Shown: positions 22,222 to 34,904 of the stretch, piece by piece
Layout: each line of letters opens with the position of its first letter
Numbering within the stretch: position 1 is the stretch's first letter
NCBI RefSeq assembly: GCF_005239225.2
Contig: NC_133297.1
Coordinates: 20,931,882 to 20,995,881 of the forward strand
Reading direction: 5' to 3'
Source of the DNA: Populus alba
Taxonomy: Eukaryota; Streptophyta; Magnoliopsida; Malpighiales; Salicaceae
DNA: 64,000 nucleotides
The notes under the pieces: model-generated
What the model saw: only the letters and a program-made list of their open reading frames with translations
What the model was told of the DNA's origin: nothing
Databases searched by the model: none
Made by a program: the position numbers and the translations under genes

Positions 22222-23930
22222 ATGGTCAAAAACAAGCGAAATACTCGTCGACCATCTCTTCAACAACAACCCAAGGTAGACTTACCCGAAAACTTTGTTC
22301 TTGCTCTGGCTGCCCCCCCTTCCTCCTCCCCCCCTCTTCTCTCATCCCCTTTGACCACCACCCCCCTCCTACAACGGTGGTTGGTGGGTCCAGCCTTGAT
22401 AAATTTCTAATTTTTGCCGAGGAAGGATCTGCCCCTCAACTGATTGTCTCTTCCCCCTCTACTCCTGATCATGTGATTGTTGAGGACTATTCTGATGATG
22501 ATGACTATGATGAAGATGAAGTGGATTATTCTGCATCTAAAGGAAGTTCAAATTTTTTCCACTCACCTGTACCACCTTCTATAGGAAATAACCTCAATGC
22601 AACTCTTCACAATGCTTCGAAGGGTTCACCCTTGTGTCCTTCTAGGCAATCAGTTGTACCAATGGCTACTTCAACAAAGAAGGGACCCACCCCTGAGCCT
22701 TCTCTCTAGCAAAGCATCCCATGTGTCACCATGGTGGATCACAATCTCACAAATGTAGTCTCCTCACCTCCAGAAGATTCTCATTCAGGCACCTCTCATT
22801 CGCCTGCACCTGTTGAGAAATGGTAAGATTTATTTGCATCCAATCGCAACACTATCATAGGTCCTAGATTACCGCATTTCTCATCTTCTTACAATGATTT
22901 ACCCTGTGATTTGTCTCTTGATGATTTAGATAATAATTATGATGTATGGCAATTCTGTATTGTGGGCTATGTTGTTGGAAAGTCGCCTGGTTTTAAGGCT
23001 TTAAATAATATTATATCTAGTTCTTGGAAGTGTGAAGCCTCTTTGGCTATCCATGAATCTAGCTGTTTAGTCTACAGATTCAAAAATGTTGATGATAAAC
23101 TTGTTGTTCTTGCTAATGGTCCTTACTTGATATATGGTCGGCCATTGATTCTTAAAGTTATGGTAGAGTACTTTGATTTTGGAACTGATGAGATGTCCTG
23201 TGTTCCTGTATGGGTTAAATTCCCAAACCTGCTGTTAAAATGCTGGTCTCCTAAATGCCTCTCTAAGATTGCTAGCAAATTAGGCATGCCTATACAAAGT
23301 GACTAGCTCACATGTCAAGAATTTCTTATGCCAGAGTCTTTGTAGAACTGGATTTACTTACTGATCTCAAATCCTTTATTGTCATTAACTTGCCGAATGG
23401 AGTCATTCTGAAGCAACCGGTGATATATGAGATGCTTCCTAGATTTTGCAAGTTGTGTAAAGTCCTTGGGCACAACACAAGAACTTGCACCTCTTATCAT
23501 GCACCAGTGGTAAAACCTTTGGGCAAGAAAAGCAATCCACCTATAACTACAAACAGAGGTCGTAGTGTTTTTGACCATCTAGGGACTGTTATAGAGCTTA
23601 GCCTTGGGAAAACTAAAGGCCAGATTGGGGAGACTTCACAAAATTATGACCCTATGACCATTGAAGCTGCGGTGGCCTCTGATGGATGGGAAGTTGTTAA
23701 AAGCAAGAAAGCAAGGAAATCTCTTGGAATACTTGTTGGTGCCACACATGTAGCTGATCAAGTTTTAACCACCCCCCTAAAGGTAAAGCACTTGTTATCT
23801 CATCTTCAGGAGGTATTTGTACCTCTGAGTGCAACCCCCCCATCATAAATAATGGGAAGGAATCAGTTGGAGCAGTCCTACACAAGAAAGATCCTCATGT
23901 AGTTCCTGTTGGTACAACCACTATGTGTGG
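22222..23930 (+). pseudogene. LINE ORF1 pseudogene (DUF4283 and zinc knuckle)
   Basis: The reading begins at ATG 22222 (MVKNKRNTRRPSLQQQ), with Pro/Ser-rich and Asp-rich stretches. At 22911-23306 comes a DUF4283-like domain (FCIVGYVVGKSPGFKALNNI, VYRFKNVDDKLVVLANGPYL). A C-x2-C-x4-H-x4-C knuckle follows at about 23450-23491 (CKLCKVLGHNTRTC). ORF1 binds RNA in this family. Frame changes occur near 22400 and 23310, and a TAG at 23304-23306 cuts the domain region, so no single protein is made. Confidence 0.8.
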
Positions 23931-23996
23931 TTAGAAAAAGATTTCATCTAGAGCATTTGGGAGTGGTAGGGTACCCCCTCCACCCTTACCTATGTA

Positions 23997-26900
23997 ATGT
24001 TGTTATTCAATTGGAATGTCAGAGGGCTTAACAGCCCTCTGAAACAGCATGAGATGGCTCGTCTCATGCAAAAACATAAGTTTGATGTATGCGATCTCCT
24101 AGAGACCAAATTGGTTTCTTCCAAGCTTCAGTTTATGCACAGGTTTCAGCTGCAGTGCTAGAAACTAACCTCTAATGTGGAAGCTGCTAGCACAGCTAGA
24201 GTGGTTGTATTATGGAATCCTTCTACTGTTCATGTTGACGTGCTTGATTCTTCTCCCCAATTTATACATGTTTCCATTTGATGCTTATCTACTCATCTTA
24301 CTTTTGCTGCTTCATTTGTTTATGGTTACATTACCATTACAGCCCGTAGAACTTTGTGGGATGGTCTTAAATCATGGGCTCCAACTAGTCCCTGGCTTGT
24401 GTTGGGAGATTTCAATTCCATTTTATCTCAGGATGACAAATATAATGGTGAACCAGTCTCTTCCTATGAAGTTTCTGATTTCAGAGCATGCTGCTCAGAG
24501 CTTGGGCTTTCAGATCTCAACTACACTAGCTATCATTATACTTGGTCTAATGGGACTGTTTAGACTAAAATTGATTGTGTCCTTGCCAATTCTTCATGGA
24601 ACAATCTTCAACTCACTTTCTATATCCATCTTCAACCACCAGGAGCTTTCTCTGACCATTCAGGAGCCCATATTCACATTGGTAGCAATTGTCCCCCAGG
24701 TTGTCGCCCATTTAAGTTCTTCAATATGTGGGTTGAACACCTGGAATATGCAGGCTTAATTTCTGATGGATGGCAACTCCTAGTTAAAGGCACTCCCATG
24801 TTTGTCTTGTGCAAGAAGCTTAAATCATTAAAGCAACCCCTAAAGAGCTTGAATAAGTTGCATTACAGTCACATCTCAGAGAGAGTTGCTAGAATGGAGG
24901 CTGACTTGGAGCAGCATCAACAGCTTTTGCATGATTCAAGAGATGATATATATGTCCTCAACAGGGTGAACACACTAAAGATCAATCTTATTAATCTTAA
25001 ATCTGCTGAGAAAGCTTTCTTCTCTCAGAAGCTGAAGTGCACTTTCTTCAAGGACAGTGATAGAGGTATAAGTATCTTTCATGCTTTGATGAGTCACAGG
25101 CATAGGAAAAACTTTATTCTTACTCTTCAGTGTAGCAATGGGGATCTAACTACCACTATAGATGAAGTTGGTGCTGAATTTGTTCATTTCTATCAAAGTC
25201 TCCTTGGCACTTCATCGGCTGTATCTCTTATTGATGAGGAAGTTGTTCGCAGTGGCCCTTGTCTTGATGATAATCAATCTGATTTTCTTCTAGCTCCCGT
25301 CACCAATGAAGCCATTAAGGAAGCTCTCTTTAGCGTTGGAAACAATGAAGCTCCTGGTCCTGATGGATTCTCTTCTCTCTTCTTCAAACAGTTTTAGGAT
25401 ATTGTGGGAGCTGATTTCTGTGCAGCAGTCCAGGATTTCTTTTCCTCTGGACGGATTTTAAAGCAGATCAATCATTCTATTATTGCTCTGGTTCCAAAAT
25501 CTGCTAATGTTAACTCGACGAATGATTTTCAGCCCATCTCATGTTGCAATATGATTTATAAAGTAATCTCGAAAATTATTGCAGGAAGGCTAGGACGTGC
25601 CCTTCAAGGCATCATTAATCCATCCCAAAACACTTTCCGTGGTGGGAGAAGCATGATTGATAACATTAATCTGACATAGGAATTACTTCGACATTATGGT
25701 AGGAAGAGGACCTCCCCTCGATGCCTCATCAAAGTTGACTTCAAGAAAGCATTCGACTTGGTGCAATGGCCTTTTCTCAGAGCTCTTCTCCAATTATTAG
25801 GCTTCCCCAAGAGATTTGTCCATCTAGTGATGCTATGTGTGGAAACCTCTTCATACTCTGTTGCTGTCAATGGCAATCTTTATGGTTTCTTCCCTAGGAA
25901 ATGTGGAGTTCGACAAGGTGACCCTCTATCTCCATATCTATTCCTAATATGTATGGAATACTTCTCCCGAATGCTGGGAATGGCCACTCAACAGCAAGCT
26001 TTTCACTTCCACCCAAAGTGTGCACCTCATCATATATGTCACCTTGCATTTGCTGATGATGTTCTCTTATTATGTCGTGGGGATTGCCCTTTTGTCCAAA
26101 TTCTTATTGAGCAGCTTCATGCTTTTGGTCGAACCTCAGGACTTCATATCAATGCAATGAAATCCTTTATATATTTTGGTGGCATTGGTGATAGCTTGAA
26201 GCAAAATATCCTCCAAGACTCTGGGTTCTCGGAAGGTAGCTTTCCTTTCAAATACCTTGGGGTCCCCCTCAGCCCTCACAGGCTTCTAAATAGTTAGTTC
26301 TATCCTCTCCTGCACCAACTTGAAACTGTTATTCAAAGCCGGATGGGCAAGCACTTATCCTATGCTGGCCGGCTGGAATTAATTGGCTCTGTGTTATTTG
26401 GAATGGTTTAATTTTGGCTTAGTATTTTTCCCATGCCAGAGAGTGTTATCAATCAAATCACTTGTATTTGCAGGAACTTCCTTACAGTCAGGAATACATC
26501 AACTTTGGTTGCTTGGAAGAATGTCTGCTTGCCAAGCTTTGGTCTTAGTCTATATGATATTAAAGCAAGGAATAATTGCTTTCTTGTCAAGTAGCTATGG
26601 AATATCCATTTGAAAGCTGACTCTATTTGGATTTGATGGGTGCACCATTTTTACTTGCAAGACACCAGCATTTGGACTGTTCCCCTTCAACAAACCTCCT
26701 CCCCCCTATGAAAATCTTTCATCAAGTTGTGTGATCAACTTCTTGATGATTGTGGGGGGCAGCCAACAGTAGTCTCTATGCTACAAAGTTGGGATAATAC
26801 TACAAAACTCTTTTTTGCTAATGCCTATGAATTCTTGAGAACCAAAGGAACCGCGGTCCCTTAGGCTAATGTCGTCTGGGAATCATGGTGTCTTCCACGA

Positions 26901-27317
26901 CATAGTTTCATCATATGGCATTCCTTGCTTAAGAGGCTTAGAACAAAAGACATCCTACATTTCGTCAACATTGATGTAAGTTGTGTTTTTTGCCAAGATC
27001 ATGAAGAGAGCCACAATCATCTATTTTTCACCTACAACTGGATATCCTTACTGTGGATGAAAGTCAAATCTTGGTTTAGGCTAAATAGAGGCATGACCAC
27101 CATCAATAGTGCAGTTCGGGGACTTCACCTAAAGGAGAAAACAGCTGTCACTAGAATGAAAAGGGTCCCCCTCAGTATTGTTGTATATTTGATACGGGAA
27201 GAAAGGAACAAAAGGGTTTTTGAAAATTCTAGCTCACCTGTAGAGCCTATATTTCGGCGTTTTCAGGTGTTATTCAACATGATACTACGCTTCCATCAGT
27301 GTGATCTTCCTGCCTGA
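23997..27317 (+). pseudogene. LINE ORF2 pseudogene (endonuclease, RT, zf-RVT)
   Basis: One reading phase runs from ATG 23997 to the natural TGA at 27315 (1107 codons). It starts as an APE-type endonuclease (MLLFNWNVRGLN; WLVLGDFNSIL near 24390; SDHSGAHIHI near 24655). The RT follows (GPDGFSSLFFKQF, LIKVDFKKAFDLVQW, GVRQGDPLSPYLF, catalytic FADD near 26050). A zf-RVT-like tail (CVFCQDHEESHNHLFF) closes it. Eleven in-frame stops interrupt it (24159, 24279, 24561, 25395, 25677, 26295 and five more to 26865), but I found no frameshift; two small deletions relative to the second LINE keep frame. Where the second LINE aligns, several stops replace Trp or Gln. Confidence 0.85.
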
Positions 27318-28202
27318 CTGGTAGCTTATCGTTATGGTTATGCCATTCATTGGTCTAATCTATGAAGAGTTGATCTGGGTTTCTTGGGATGCTACTATTC
27401 TTAGAGTTCTTGAACTGTTGCTTTGTTTGTGCATGAAGCTTTGACATGCATGGTTTTGTACATGGTTTCACGTCCTTGTTATGGCTCTTCATGTCTTTAC
27501 ATGGCAGGGTCTATGTGTTACTGTTGCTTTCTTTGGCTGATAGTCTAGTTGGCTCAAATTTCATGTCTCTACATGGTTGTTTTTTTGGCTGGTTTTTGGC
27601 TAGCTACAATTCCATGTACTCCTTGGCTGGGCTTCATTATGTTAATGTGTGGTTGGTTGCATGGTTGGCTGCAACCTCTTAAATGCTTCCTATCGGCTTG
27701 CTGCTTGATTCCTCGGCTGAATGTCTTTCTTGCTAACGTGCATGTTGTTTGGACGTGCATGGGTTGGTGCTTGATCTCCTCATCCCTTCAGTTATGTTTG
27801 GCTGCATGGTTGGCTGCTCCTATACTATTGCATATTTGGCTGTATCTCCATGTCTCTAGCCTGGCATGATTTTTATAATGGAAGGATGCATCCCCTTTAC
27901 TGACTTTTGATTGGTTGAAACTTCTCAGCCTCTGCATAGTTTTTGGGTTTTTTCTTTTGGCATGGAAGAGGCGGCTTTGTCTCTCTATAATTATCTTCTA
28001 ATTTAGTTTCTTTCTTTGTGTTAGGTTGGGAACCTTGTAATTTTTTGGTTCCTTTCGTCACCATTGTTGCTTTTTAGTTGCTTGTTGGTTCAACCTTTAA
28101 AGGAAAGGTTTTCCCTTCTTCGTTTTCTGATTTTGTATATGCTTGCTAGTTTCCATCAATGTAAATTTTTGATCTATTAATATACTTACATTTTGATCAA
28201 AA

Positions 28203-28219
28203 AAGATTACACTAATACA
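28203..28219 (+). repeat. Right target-site duplication of LINE
   Basis: Identical to 22057-22073 and placed directly after the terminal A-run. Confidence 0.9.
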
Positions 28220-28439
28220 AACCACCTAGAGAAGTCTTCAATCTATCAATAAGCCTTATATCCATACTTAGAAAAGAATGAAATAATACACCATCTAACT
28301 GAACATATATAAAAATAAATATTTAATGCCTTAGGGCCAAATCCAAGGCATAATATTCAATACATGATGACAAGCCCTACATGATTAGGGTAAACAAAAT
28401 AAAAGAAATACAAATTATTTATGCTTAAAAAGGATTTCT

Positions 28440-30620
28440 ACATGTCCAGTCATGTCTCTTGGGTAAGATAAACATAATCCTTGGCCGCCAAAGCTCTTAT
28501 AGAGAAGACATTCTTGAAGTCAAGGACCTGACCATCAGGGAAGGACTCATTGAAGTTCATATGCATTCCTTTATAGAGGTTGAAAAGGTACATGTTAGAC
28601 ATAGAGATAAAGAGTTTGTCCCCAATAGTCTTTTTTAATGAGACAAACTCTCCATACTCAGCATATAACCCTTGAGAAGTATTCTTCAATGTCTCTATCC
28701 TCATATGAGAGTTATTTGCCTCTTTTTTTTCCCTTTAGCTCCTCTCTCAAGGCTTGTTTAGATTATTTGAGCTCATCTACCTTTTTCTCCAAAAAGTCTA
28801 TTTGGTTATATACCTCCACAAGCTTCTCTTCAATTGGGCTCAGGATGTAGGTCTGACCCTTTATTTCCCCCTTGCAGTTGAGGGTAGCCTTCACAACCTT
28901 TAGCTAAGCATCTTTAGCAGCCTTCTCCTTCATCAATTTACGCACCTCAGTCTTATTAGCACGGTATTGCTCAATGGCCTCCTTCATGGCCCTTCTCTTC
29001 CCACCTCACTGACTTCTCAAATAGGCACACATCATGAAGGTTTAAACAACAACAAATAACAAAATGAGTTAATTATTATTATTATCATCAAAGACTAGTT
29101 CATAGAAAATGAAAATTGTATAAAAATATTATTCATACCTGGAAGCCCATCTGTCCATTTATAACCGAATGACACTAGTAGTTAGGGTTTGTCAAAGTGT
29201 TGATATTAAAAGGGAGAGTGAGCAACTTATCTAAGGTATCACTTACCTCCAGTCCATTAGGCCTTATGGTGGACCTTCCATGTAAGAAGGATTTCATTAC
29301 CCTTCTCTCCTCCTCATAGAGGTTGGGAAAGTAGAGTGGAACATGATCCGATTTAACTTGGAGAAGAAGTCTTTCACACCCATGGCATAAAACACATGGC
29401 TTGAAGACCCGGTGAGCATAGGAACTAGGTTGGGTGGAGTTGGAATGTAGATAAGAGGTGTAGCTACTTCCACATCAAAGTCAAAAGCAACTAAGACCCT
29501 TTGTCTCTTTTAATGAGACAACATCAAGGATGACCAAGGTGGGAGTAAGTGCCTTGTGACACCATGATATTTGAGTTTGACTCCCCTCTATAGTTCAACT
29601 CCTCTTTATAGTGACTTAGGGCCCTACTATAGTTGAAAAAGCATCCTTTAAATGAAAAGACCTAACCACTAGAAGCCCCTCAACACCTCTAGGAGCTTTT
29701 TTTGTATCCATCCTCCTAGATATAAGAACTTTATTTGAGAGGGAGACAAAAAGGTCTTTGAATGAAGAGGCGTGACTAGGTGTTGAAGTAGTCACATGGC
29801 TAAGCATAAATGGTGTGAACTCACTGAACTTCCAGTTAGTTTTTTTTTGCTAAGGATCTTGTAGAAGGAAAAAGTCAGATGATGAATAACAATGCTAAAC
29901 TAAAATAAATGGTTAAGAAAATGACATACTAATAACAAAAGAGTTATAGAGTCATTTAAGTCATGTAGTTGATTTCATACTTGGTCTAGAGCTGGCGTAG
30001 CCTACTATATATAGTCTCTCCTCCTCCTCATTGAGATCAGGCTTATCATTCACACTCGCTAGAGGCACTCTTTAAAAGCGAGGGCACGCTTAGATAACAG
30101 TATAGCCTAGCTGAGGTCTAGCCACACCATCAAATTTCACTATCACCTATTTTCCCCTCCATTTCTTTACATGAGTGGATTTACCTTGGAAAGTACCTTT
30201 CACAAACCCTTTTAGCTTGGTGGAAAAAGTAAATAACCAAAGGATGGAAGGCTCCATTTCAACACTATTGATCAACATATAGTAGTGTTTGAATACTCCA
30301 ATTAAACGCTCCATCTTAAGGATCCTCAACATCTTATAAAAAATAAACAAGGTGGTTTACCTGTTAGGGTGAAGCTCAACCAAAATCACATTATAATAAC
30401 AAAATATATCCCTAACAAACCTTTATAATTGAAAGAAGTACCCAAACTCGTATATGCATATAGGAGTAGTAATGATAAAATCACCCTCAACAAGCTTGTT
30501 AGTGACATGGGTAACCTAGTCATCCACCTCAGGCAATAGTACTATACAATCCCCTAGTTGCCTAGAGTTAGCAAAGAACACTTACTCGTACGATATTATG
30601 TTTTGCTCTCCATTCTAAGG
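28440..30620 (-). pseudogene. Decayed transposon-type ORF (Transposase_28-like, coiled-coil)
   Basis: On the minus strand, 30147-30560 reads as a conserved-looking domain (FVRDIFCYYNVILVELHPNR, then FIFYKMLRILKMERLIGVFK and ...YYMLINSVEMEPSILWLF). This resembles the plant 'putative gypsy type transposon' domain (PF04195), recognised from memory. Further down, 29200-29450 reads RLLLQVKSDHVPLYFPNLYE, and 28700-29010 is rich in Glu/Lys/Leu heptad-like sequence, a probable coiled coil. Many stops and frame changes separate the pieces, and introns cannot be excluded. It is probably an extra ORF of a Tat/Ogre-type or related element. The function is unknown. Confidence 0.45.
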
Positions 30621-30750
30621 ATCCCTAGGTAATCTTAGTCATCCCCTAAGGTTTGAAGCCTCTTTGGGGACATTTGCATCCCCTCTTCCAATAAAAAAAA
30701 GGTCAAGCAAAATCACATTTATTTCTAGGCCTATTCTAATGGTAGTCGAC

Positions 30751-31391
30751 TAACATGACCAAAAGATTGATATCTTCTCCCAAGTGTAGGAGTGTCGAAG
30801 TAATAAATAACCCGACAAGATCATGGTTGAACCACAAGGAGATTAACTATATAAATTATAAATAATAATAATAATAACAACAACAACAATGATGATGATG
30901 ATGAGGACTTTAAGATGTAATATTAATATGAAGATTAAACAATGATAAAAACAATTGTCAAGGTTAATGGTATTTCAAATAAGTATAATATAAACTCTTT
31001 TTATTACTCAATTGAAAACCACACACAAAGGAGGTTCCAATCAGATGATTTGTCATTAATAGCTCATTATAAATTATTAACATGATCATATTAATTATCT
31101 TATTTAAGTAACACCAAACTTTTAAATATTGTTAGGAATTCATGATGCTAACTTATGTTAACAACAAATCAAGTTCCTTTCATAGCACAGGTGTAGGTTA
31201 TACCATACGATTGGCTATAAAAGTGTCAAGCATTTGTTATACCAAGTGTTATACAACACAAATCTAGATTAACCATTTAACCAAAATGTATTAAGAATTA
31301 ATAAGATAAAAATGATAAGACATGTTAATAGCAAGTTGCTTAGGATATAAGCATTGAAGTCCATATTGAGTTTATATTATACTTATCCTAA
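30751..31391 (-). mobile_element. Athila-type LTR 3' fragment
   Basis: From the LTR end (TAACATGACCAAAAG; TGTTA on the minus strand) it follows the canonical LTR through the triplet-repeat run (30865-30905) to ...TTATACTTATCCTA. There it switches abruptly to the inverted satellite-rich element. No PBS or gag lies beside the LTR end, so this is a solo or rearranged fragment. Confidence 0.75.
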
Positions 31392-31429
31392 AATGATAAG
31401 ACATTCTGTAATAGTTTAACATTCAGTAA

Positions 31430-31770
31430 TATAATAATATATCATTTGTAACATATAAACAAACATTCCATAACAGTTTAGCTTTTAGTATAACACAACA
31501 ATACCCTTCGTATTACTCATCTAACTATTCATGACAATTAATATTCAATACAATACAACAATAGATCCCTCGTAATACTCATACAATCATTCGTGATAAT
31601 TCACATTCAGTATAATACAACGGTAGATCTTTCGTAATACATTCGTCATAATTACATTCAATATATAAAACGGTAGATCTTTCATAATACTCATACAACC
31701 ATTCATTACAATTACATTCAATAAAAATACAACAATAGATCCGTTGAAATACTCATACTACCATTCATCA
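31430..31770 (-). repeat. ~62-bp tandem repeat
   Basis: Four to five units, each with an ACAACGGTAGATCTTTCGTA-like phrase, then ATACTCATACAACCATTC and ACATTCAATA. Spacing is roughly 55-65 bp. It sits at the position filled by another minisatellite in the related copies. Confidence 0.7.
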
Positions 31771-32299
31771 GCAGCCCAAATTCATAATAGCCCAATCAAA
31801 TCTCATATTCGATTTAATATTCATCATAACACCATAATATATTCACCTTAAATGGGTCATTTTAGAACATTAATATTTTCATCATTGTTTCAATATTCAT
31901 CAAGAACTCGATTAACATTTCATAGTCATTTTGATAATCATCAAGAATTCAATCAAACACTTCATCGTCGTTTCATCATTCAACAAGTATTTAATAAAAT
32001 ATCATCTTAAGTAAATCATTTCAAAACATAAACATCATATAAGAAAAAGGTGGAAAACCACCTACCTACTCCACTTGCGGGTTGTCCTTATCCTGATGAT
32101 GGTCCGATCCCGACCACACCACCTAAGACATCCATGGCCACAAGTCAGTATATTTGCATCCTTAAATGACATTCATCATCATACTTATTTCAAGAGTTTA
32201 TATGCTCACATTCAAGTGTTCCATATTAAACACAATCATACAATGAAATTATTACAAGCATTTAAGTCATTTCTACCTGAGGGATCTATTGTAGAAAAT

Positions 32300-32760
32300 C
32301 GATAGTGAAATTGGTTCACTGTTGGCCATACAATTCGTGAGTGAAACTGATTCGTTGTAGGATGTACAGTTCAGCAGTGAAAACTGGTTCACTACAGGTT
32401 GCACACTTCGGCATCAAAAACTGGTTCGCTGTCGACTACACAGGCACCTCAATTTTGGCAGCAAATGCTGCTTCGTTACAACCAACATGCTAGCATTCGC
32501 TGCAGGCAACTTGATTTTGACATCGAATGCTAATGCGCTGCAGATAACACAACATCAGTAGCGAATGCTAATTTGCTATAACCAATACACTTTTAGCAGC
32601 GAATGCTACTTCGATGCGGACAACACAAATTCGGCAACGAACACCTGATTCGCTGTGGACAACTTGAATTCGGCAGTGAACACTTGATTCAGTGTGGACA
32701 ACAATTCGACAGTGAACACCTGATTTGCTGCCGACAACACAATTCGTTCTTTGGATCCAA
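32300..32760 (-). repeat. Degenerate GCAGCGAA-type satellite
   Basis: Repeats of GGCAGCGAA...TTCGCTG alternating with ACAAC spacers, unit about 40-50 bp, much decayed compared with 19040-19560 (many CAGCGA to CAGTGA changes). Confidence 0.65.
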
Positions 32761-33844
32761 CAAAATCATACAATATTAGCATTAACATACATGCAAAATC
32801 AATTCCAGCACATACTTTGTTATTAGATTCCTATTTCGGCTGTAGTATGCTTTCATGGCTTTGTTGTTGTAATTTTGTTTCGGTTTCACATCATTAAGCA
32901 ACTCTAACAAGATCATCATCTTTGCTTTGTATCCCTTTAATCTAAGTTTTGTCCAGCCCTCATCATGGATAGCCATCTCTCTAATTTTTTGCATTCAAAA
33001 TTATACATTTCCTCTGTTAAATATTTTAAAATTAGGTTCCCCATTTAGCTCCATTTTCATCCCTCATCTTTGTCTAGTTTTTCTCAACAATTAGTGTGAG
33101 AATCTTAGGCTATTTACTTTAGGTTTTCTTCTCCCTTTTTAGTTCTAAGGCTCCAAGAACAAGTGGAGGAGTAGTATGGTTCATACCTCATGAATTTAAC
33201 AAGTTCAATGCAGGCTACAGTGGCCTACTCTCCCTCTCCTTTCTAGTTTTCTTCCTTCCCTCTTTTGTTGTCCAACTTGCCTTTAGGCTTCCCTTTCTCC
33301 TAGTTTTTTGGTTTTTTCTACTTCTTTTCACTCACTTCTCACTCTACGCTCAAGGAAAGTAGCATGCAGGCTAGTTGGGTTCGATTTTTTGCTTGGAGGA
33401 AGGATGTGTGTGTTGCAGTTATGGCTACTACCGGTTATGGAGAAAGGTCTAGGCTCCAGCTTCCACCATGTTTTCGATCACTTTTCCTTTCCTCTAGCTC
33501 TCTTCTCACCCAACACCCTATGTGATCTGCATATAGCAAGTCAGTTTCAGTATTCTCTTTGGGAAGAGGGAGATGGTCTACTACATGTAGTTGGCTGGTT
33601 TTGCCTTGGGAAAAAAGGAGAAGGCTACTGCAGATGGCCACCTATTTGGGGAAAAGGAAAGGTCACCCTCCCTTTTTCTTTGCATTTATACCCCCTCTTA
33701 AATGAGAGGGGTGTGTTTGGGTGCTGGATCTTTGGTTCCTATCCCTCTTTTGAGCTATCTTAGACTGGTTCCTATTCTAATTCTCCCCTAGGATAGGCTA
33801 ATCCAACTCTAATTTTTTGTTGGGTTTTCCAGTATCGCTACTGA

Positions 33845-34050
33845 TTTAGAAAATGGCAGCAAAAAACTATGTCGCTGCCGATTCAGAAATAGGTAGCCAA
33901 AACTACTGTTGCCAATTCAAAAATCGGCAGCCAAAAATTATGTTGCTGCCGATTCAGAAATCAGCAACGAAAACTACGTTGCTGCCGATTCAAAAATCGA
34001 TAGCCAGAAACTATATCACTGTTGATTCAGAAATCGGCAGCAAAGGTGGA
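33845..34050 (-). repeat. Degenerate 36-bp hairpin satellite
   Basis: Five to six units with GCTGCCGATTCAGAAATCGGCAGC-type inverted halves (GCTGCCGATT / AATCGGCAGC). Same family as 17700-18115, with many substitutions. Confidence 0.75.
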
Positions 34051-34060
34051 GTTATTTTGG

Positions 34061-34904
34061 CTTTGCTTCTTTTTTTTGTGTTTATATGCCAAACCCGTGT
34101 TCTCTTAGACTTGGCACATGACTGAACTCAAGTATATTAGGTTTGATAGTTCGCTAGACTCATGCTTACTTGGGCTCCGCAAGTGGTCAAGCCCAAGTAC
34201 GTTGGGTCTGGAAACTTGTCAAACACACGTTTACTTAGGCTCAATATGTGGCCGACCTAAGTATCTCGAGCCTGATAGCTCATCGAACCCATCTGTTGGT
34301 GGGTTACCACCTTGTTATTGGACCTTTTTAGACAGGGTTTTAGGTTTTTTCACAAAGCGTCAAAAATATTAATTCATCATTTTCCTCCCAATTCTTTATG
34401 CATTCCATGTGAAAAGATTTGAAAAGTCTTTTGGCAGATAATCGATCAAATGTCTTATCTTCCCTAGAAAAATGGTATCTCCCCATATTAATTTTAAAAT
34501 TTGTTAGGGAGGGTGCACAATCTTTCTTAGAAGACTATTTGATGGTGTGTAATCAAAGTTATATATGTTTAACCTTCCTAAAGTTATAGTGTGGTGCCAC
34601 ATGTCTTTCATTCACCGGTGGAAGTGAGAGGTGGTGGCCTACATAAACCCTCTTCTTTCTCAATCTCATTTTATACTTTAGCCAAAAACTTTCTCAAAAT
34701 TTTCTGCATTAGGAGCTTAAAACGAGAATATCAAGTTTCTTTATCTTCTAGAGAAGAGTCTTCTTCTAAGTAAATACAAAAAAAACATTTTATTTTGTTC
34801 TTCATTTCATGTACTTTGTAATAATGACTTCTAGAGAGGGCAATAAGATTAATTATTCTAAGATAGTTTCAGACCTAAAACTAAAATCACTCACCAGGGG
34901 TTGA
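34061..34904. other. Non-coding DNA between elements
   Basis: No gene or repeat I can name. There is a loose internal repetition of CTTGGGCTC/CAAGTA phrases at 34120-34290. The right edge (CCAGGGGTTGA) looks like a polypurine tract next to the LTR start at 34905. Confidence 0.4.

Larger units (their letters stand above)
22074..28202 (+). mobile_element. Full-length L1-like LINE (non-LTR retrotransposon)
   Basis: This 6129-bp element is flanked by a perfect 17-bp target-site duplication and ends in a short A-run after a 0.9-kb 3' UTR. It contains ORF1 with a DUF4283-type domain and a CCHC knuckle. ORF2 has endonuclease, reverse transcriptase and a zf-RVT-type C-terminus, the standard layout of plant L1 elements. 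ORF1 and ORF2 are both inactivated. A related but 5'-truncated element lies at 59612-62283 on the minus strand. The perfect duplication suggests insertion was not very ancient. Confidence 0.93.
31392..34060 (-). mobile_element. Satellite-rich large LTR-like element, inverted copy W
   Basis: The minus strand carries, in order from 34060: GC satellite (33845-34050), TATA (33681-33690), spacer, degenerate GCAGCGAA satellite (32300-32760), a segment at 32050-32290 matching 19610-19810 (phrases around GGTCGGGATTGGACCATCATC and ACTTGAATGTGAACATATGA), and one at 31740-32020 matching 14830-15075. This order repeats that of copy Y and links it with copy X. Where X and Y have the GATTAGCTTCGGC minisatellite, this copy has a different tandem repeat (31430-31770). 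No coding region was found. Confidence 0.55.

Noticed and set aside
27446..27869. Open frames downstream of LINE ORF2
   Set aside because: They lie in the LINE 3' UTR, overlap in several frames and show no domain.
33308..33763. 151-codon plus-strand open frame
   Set aside because: It lies antisense in the satellite-rich element copy W across its TATA region, with no domain and no counterpart in the other copy.
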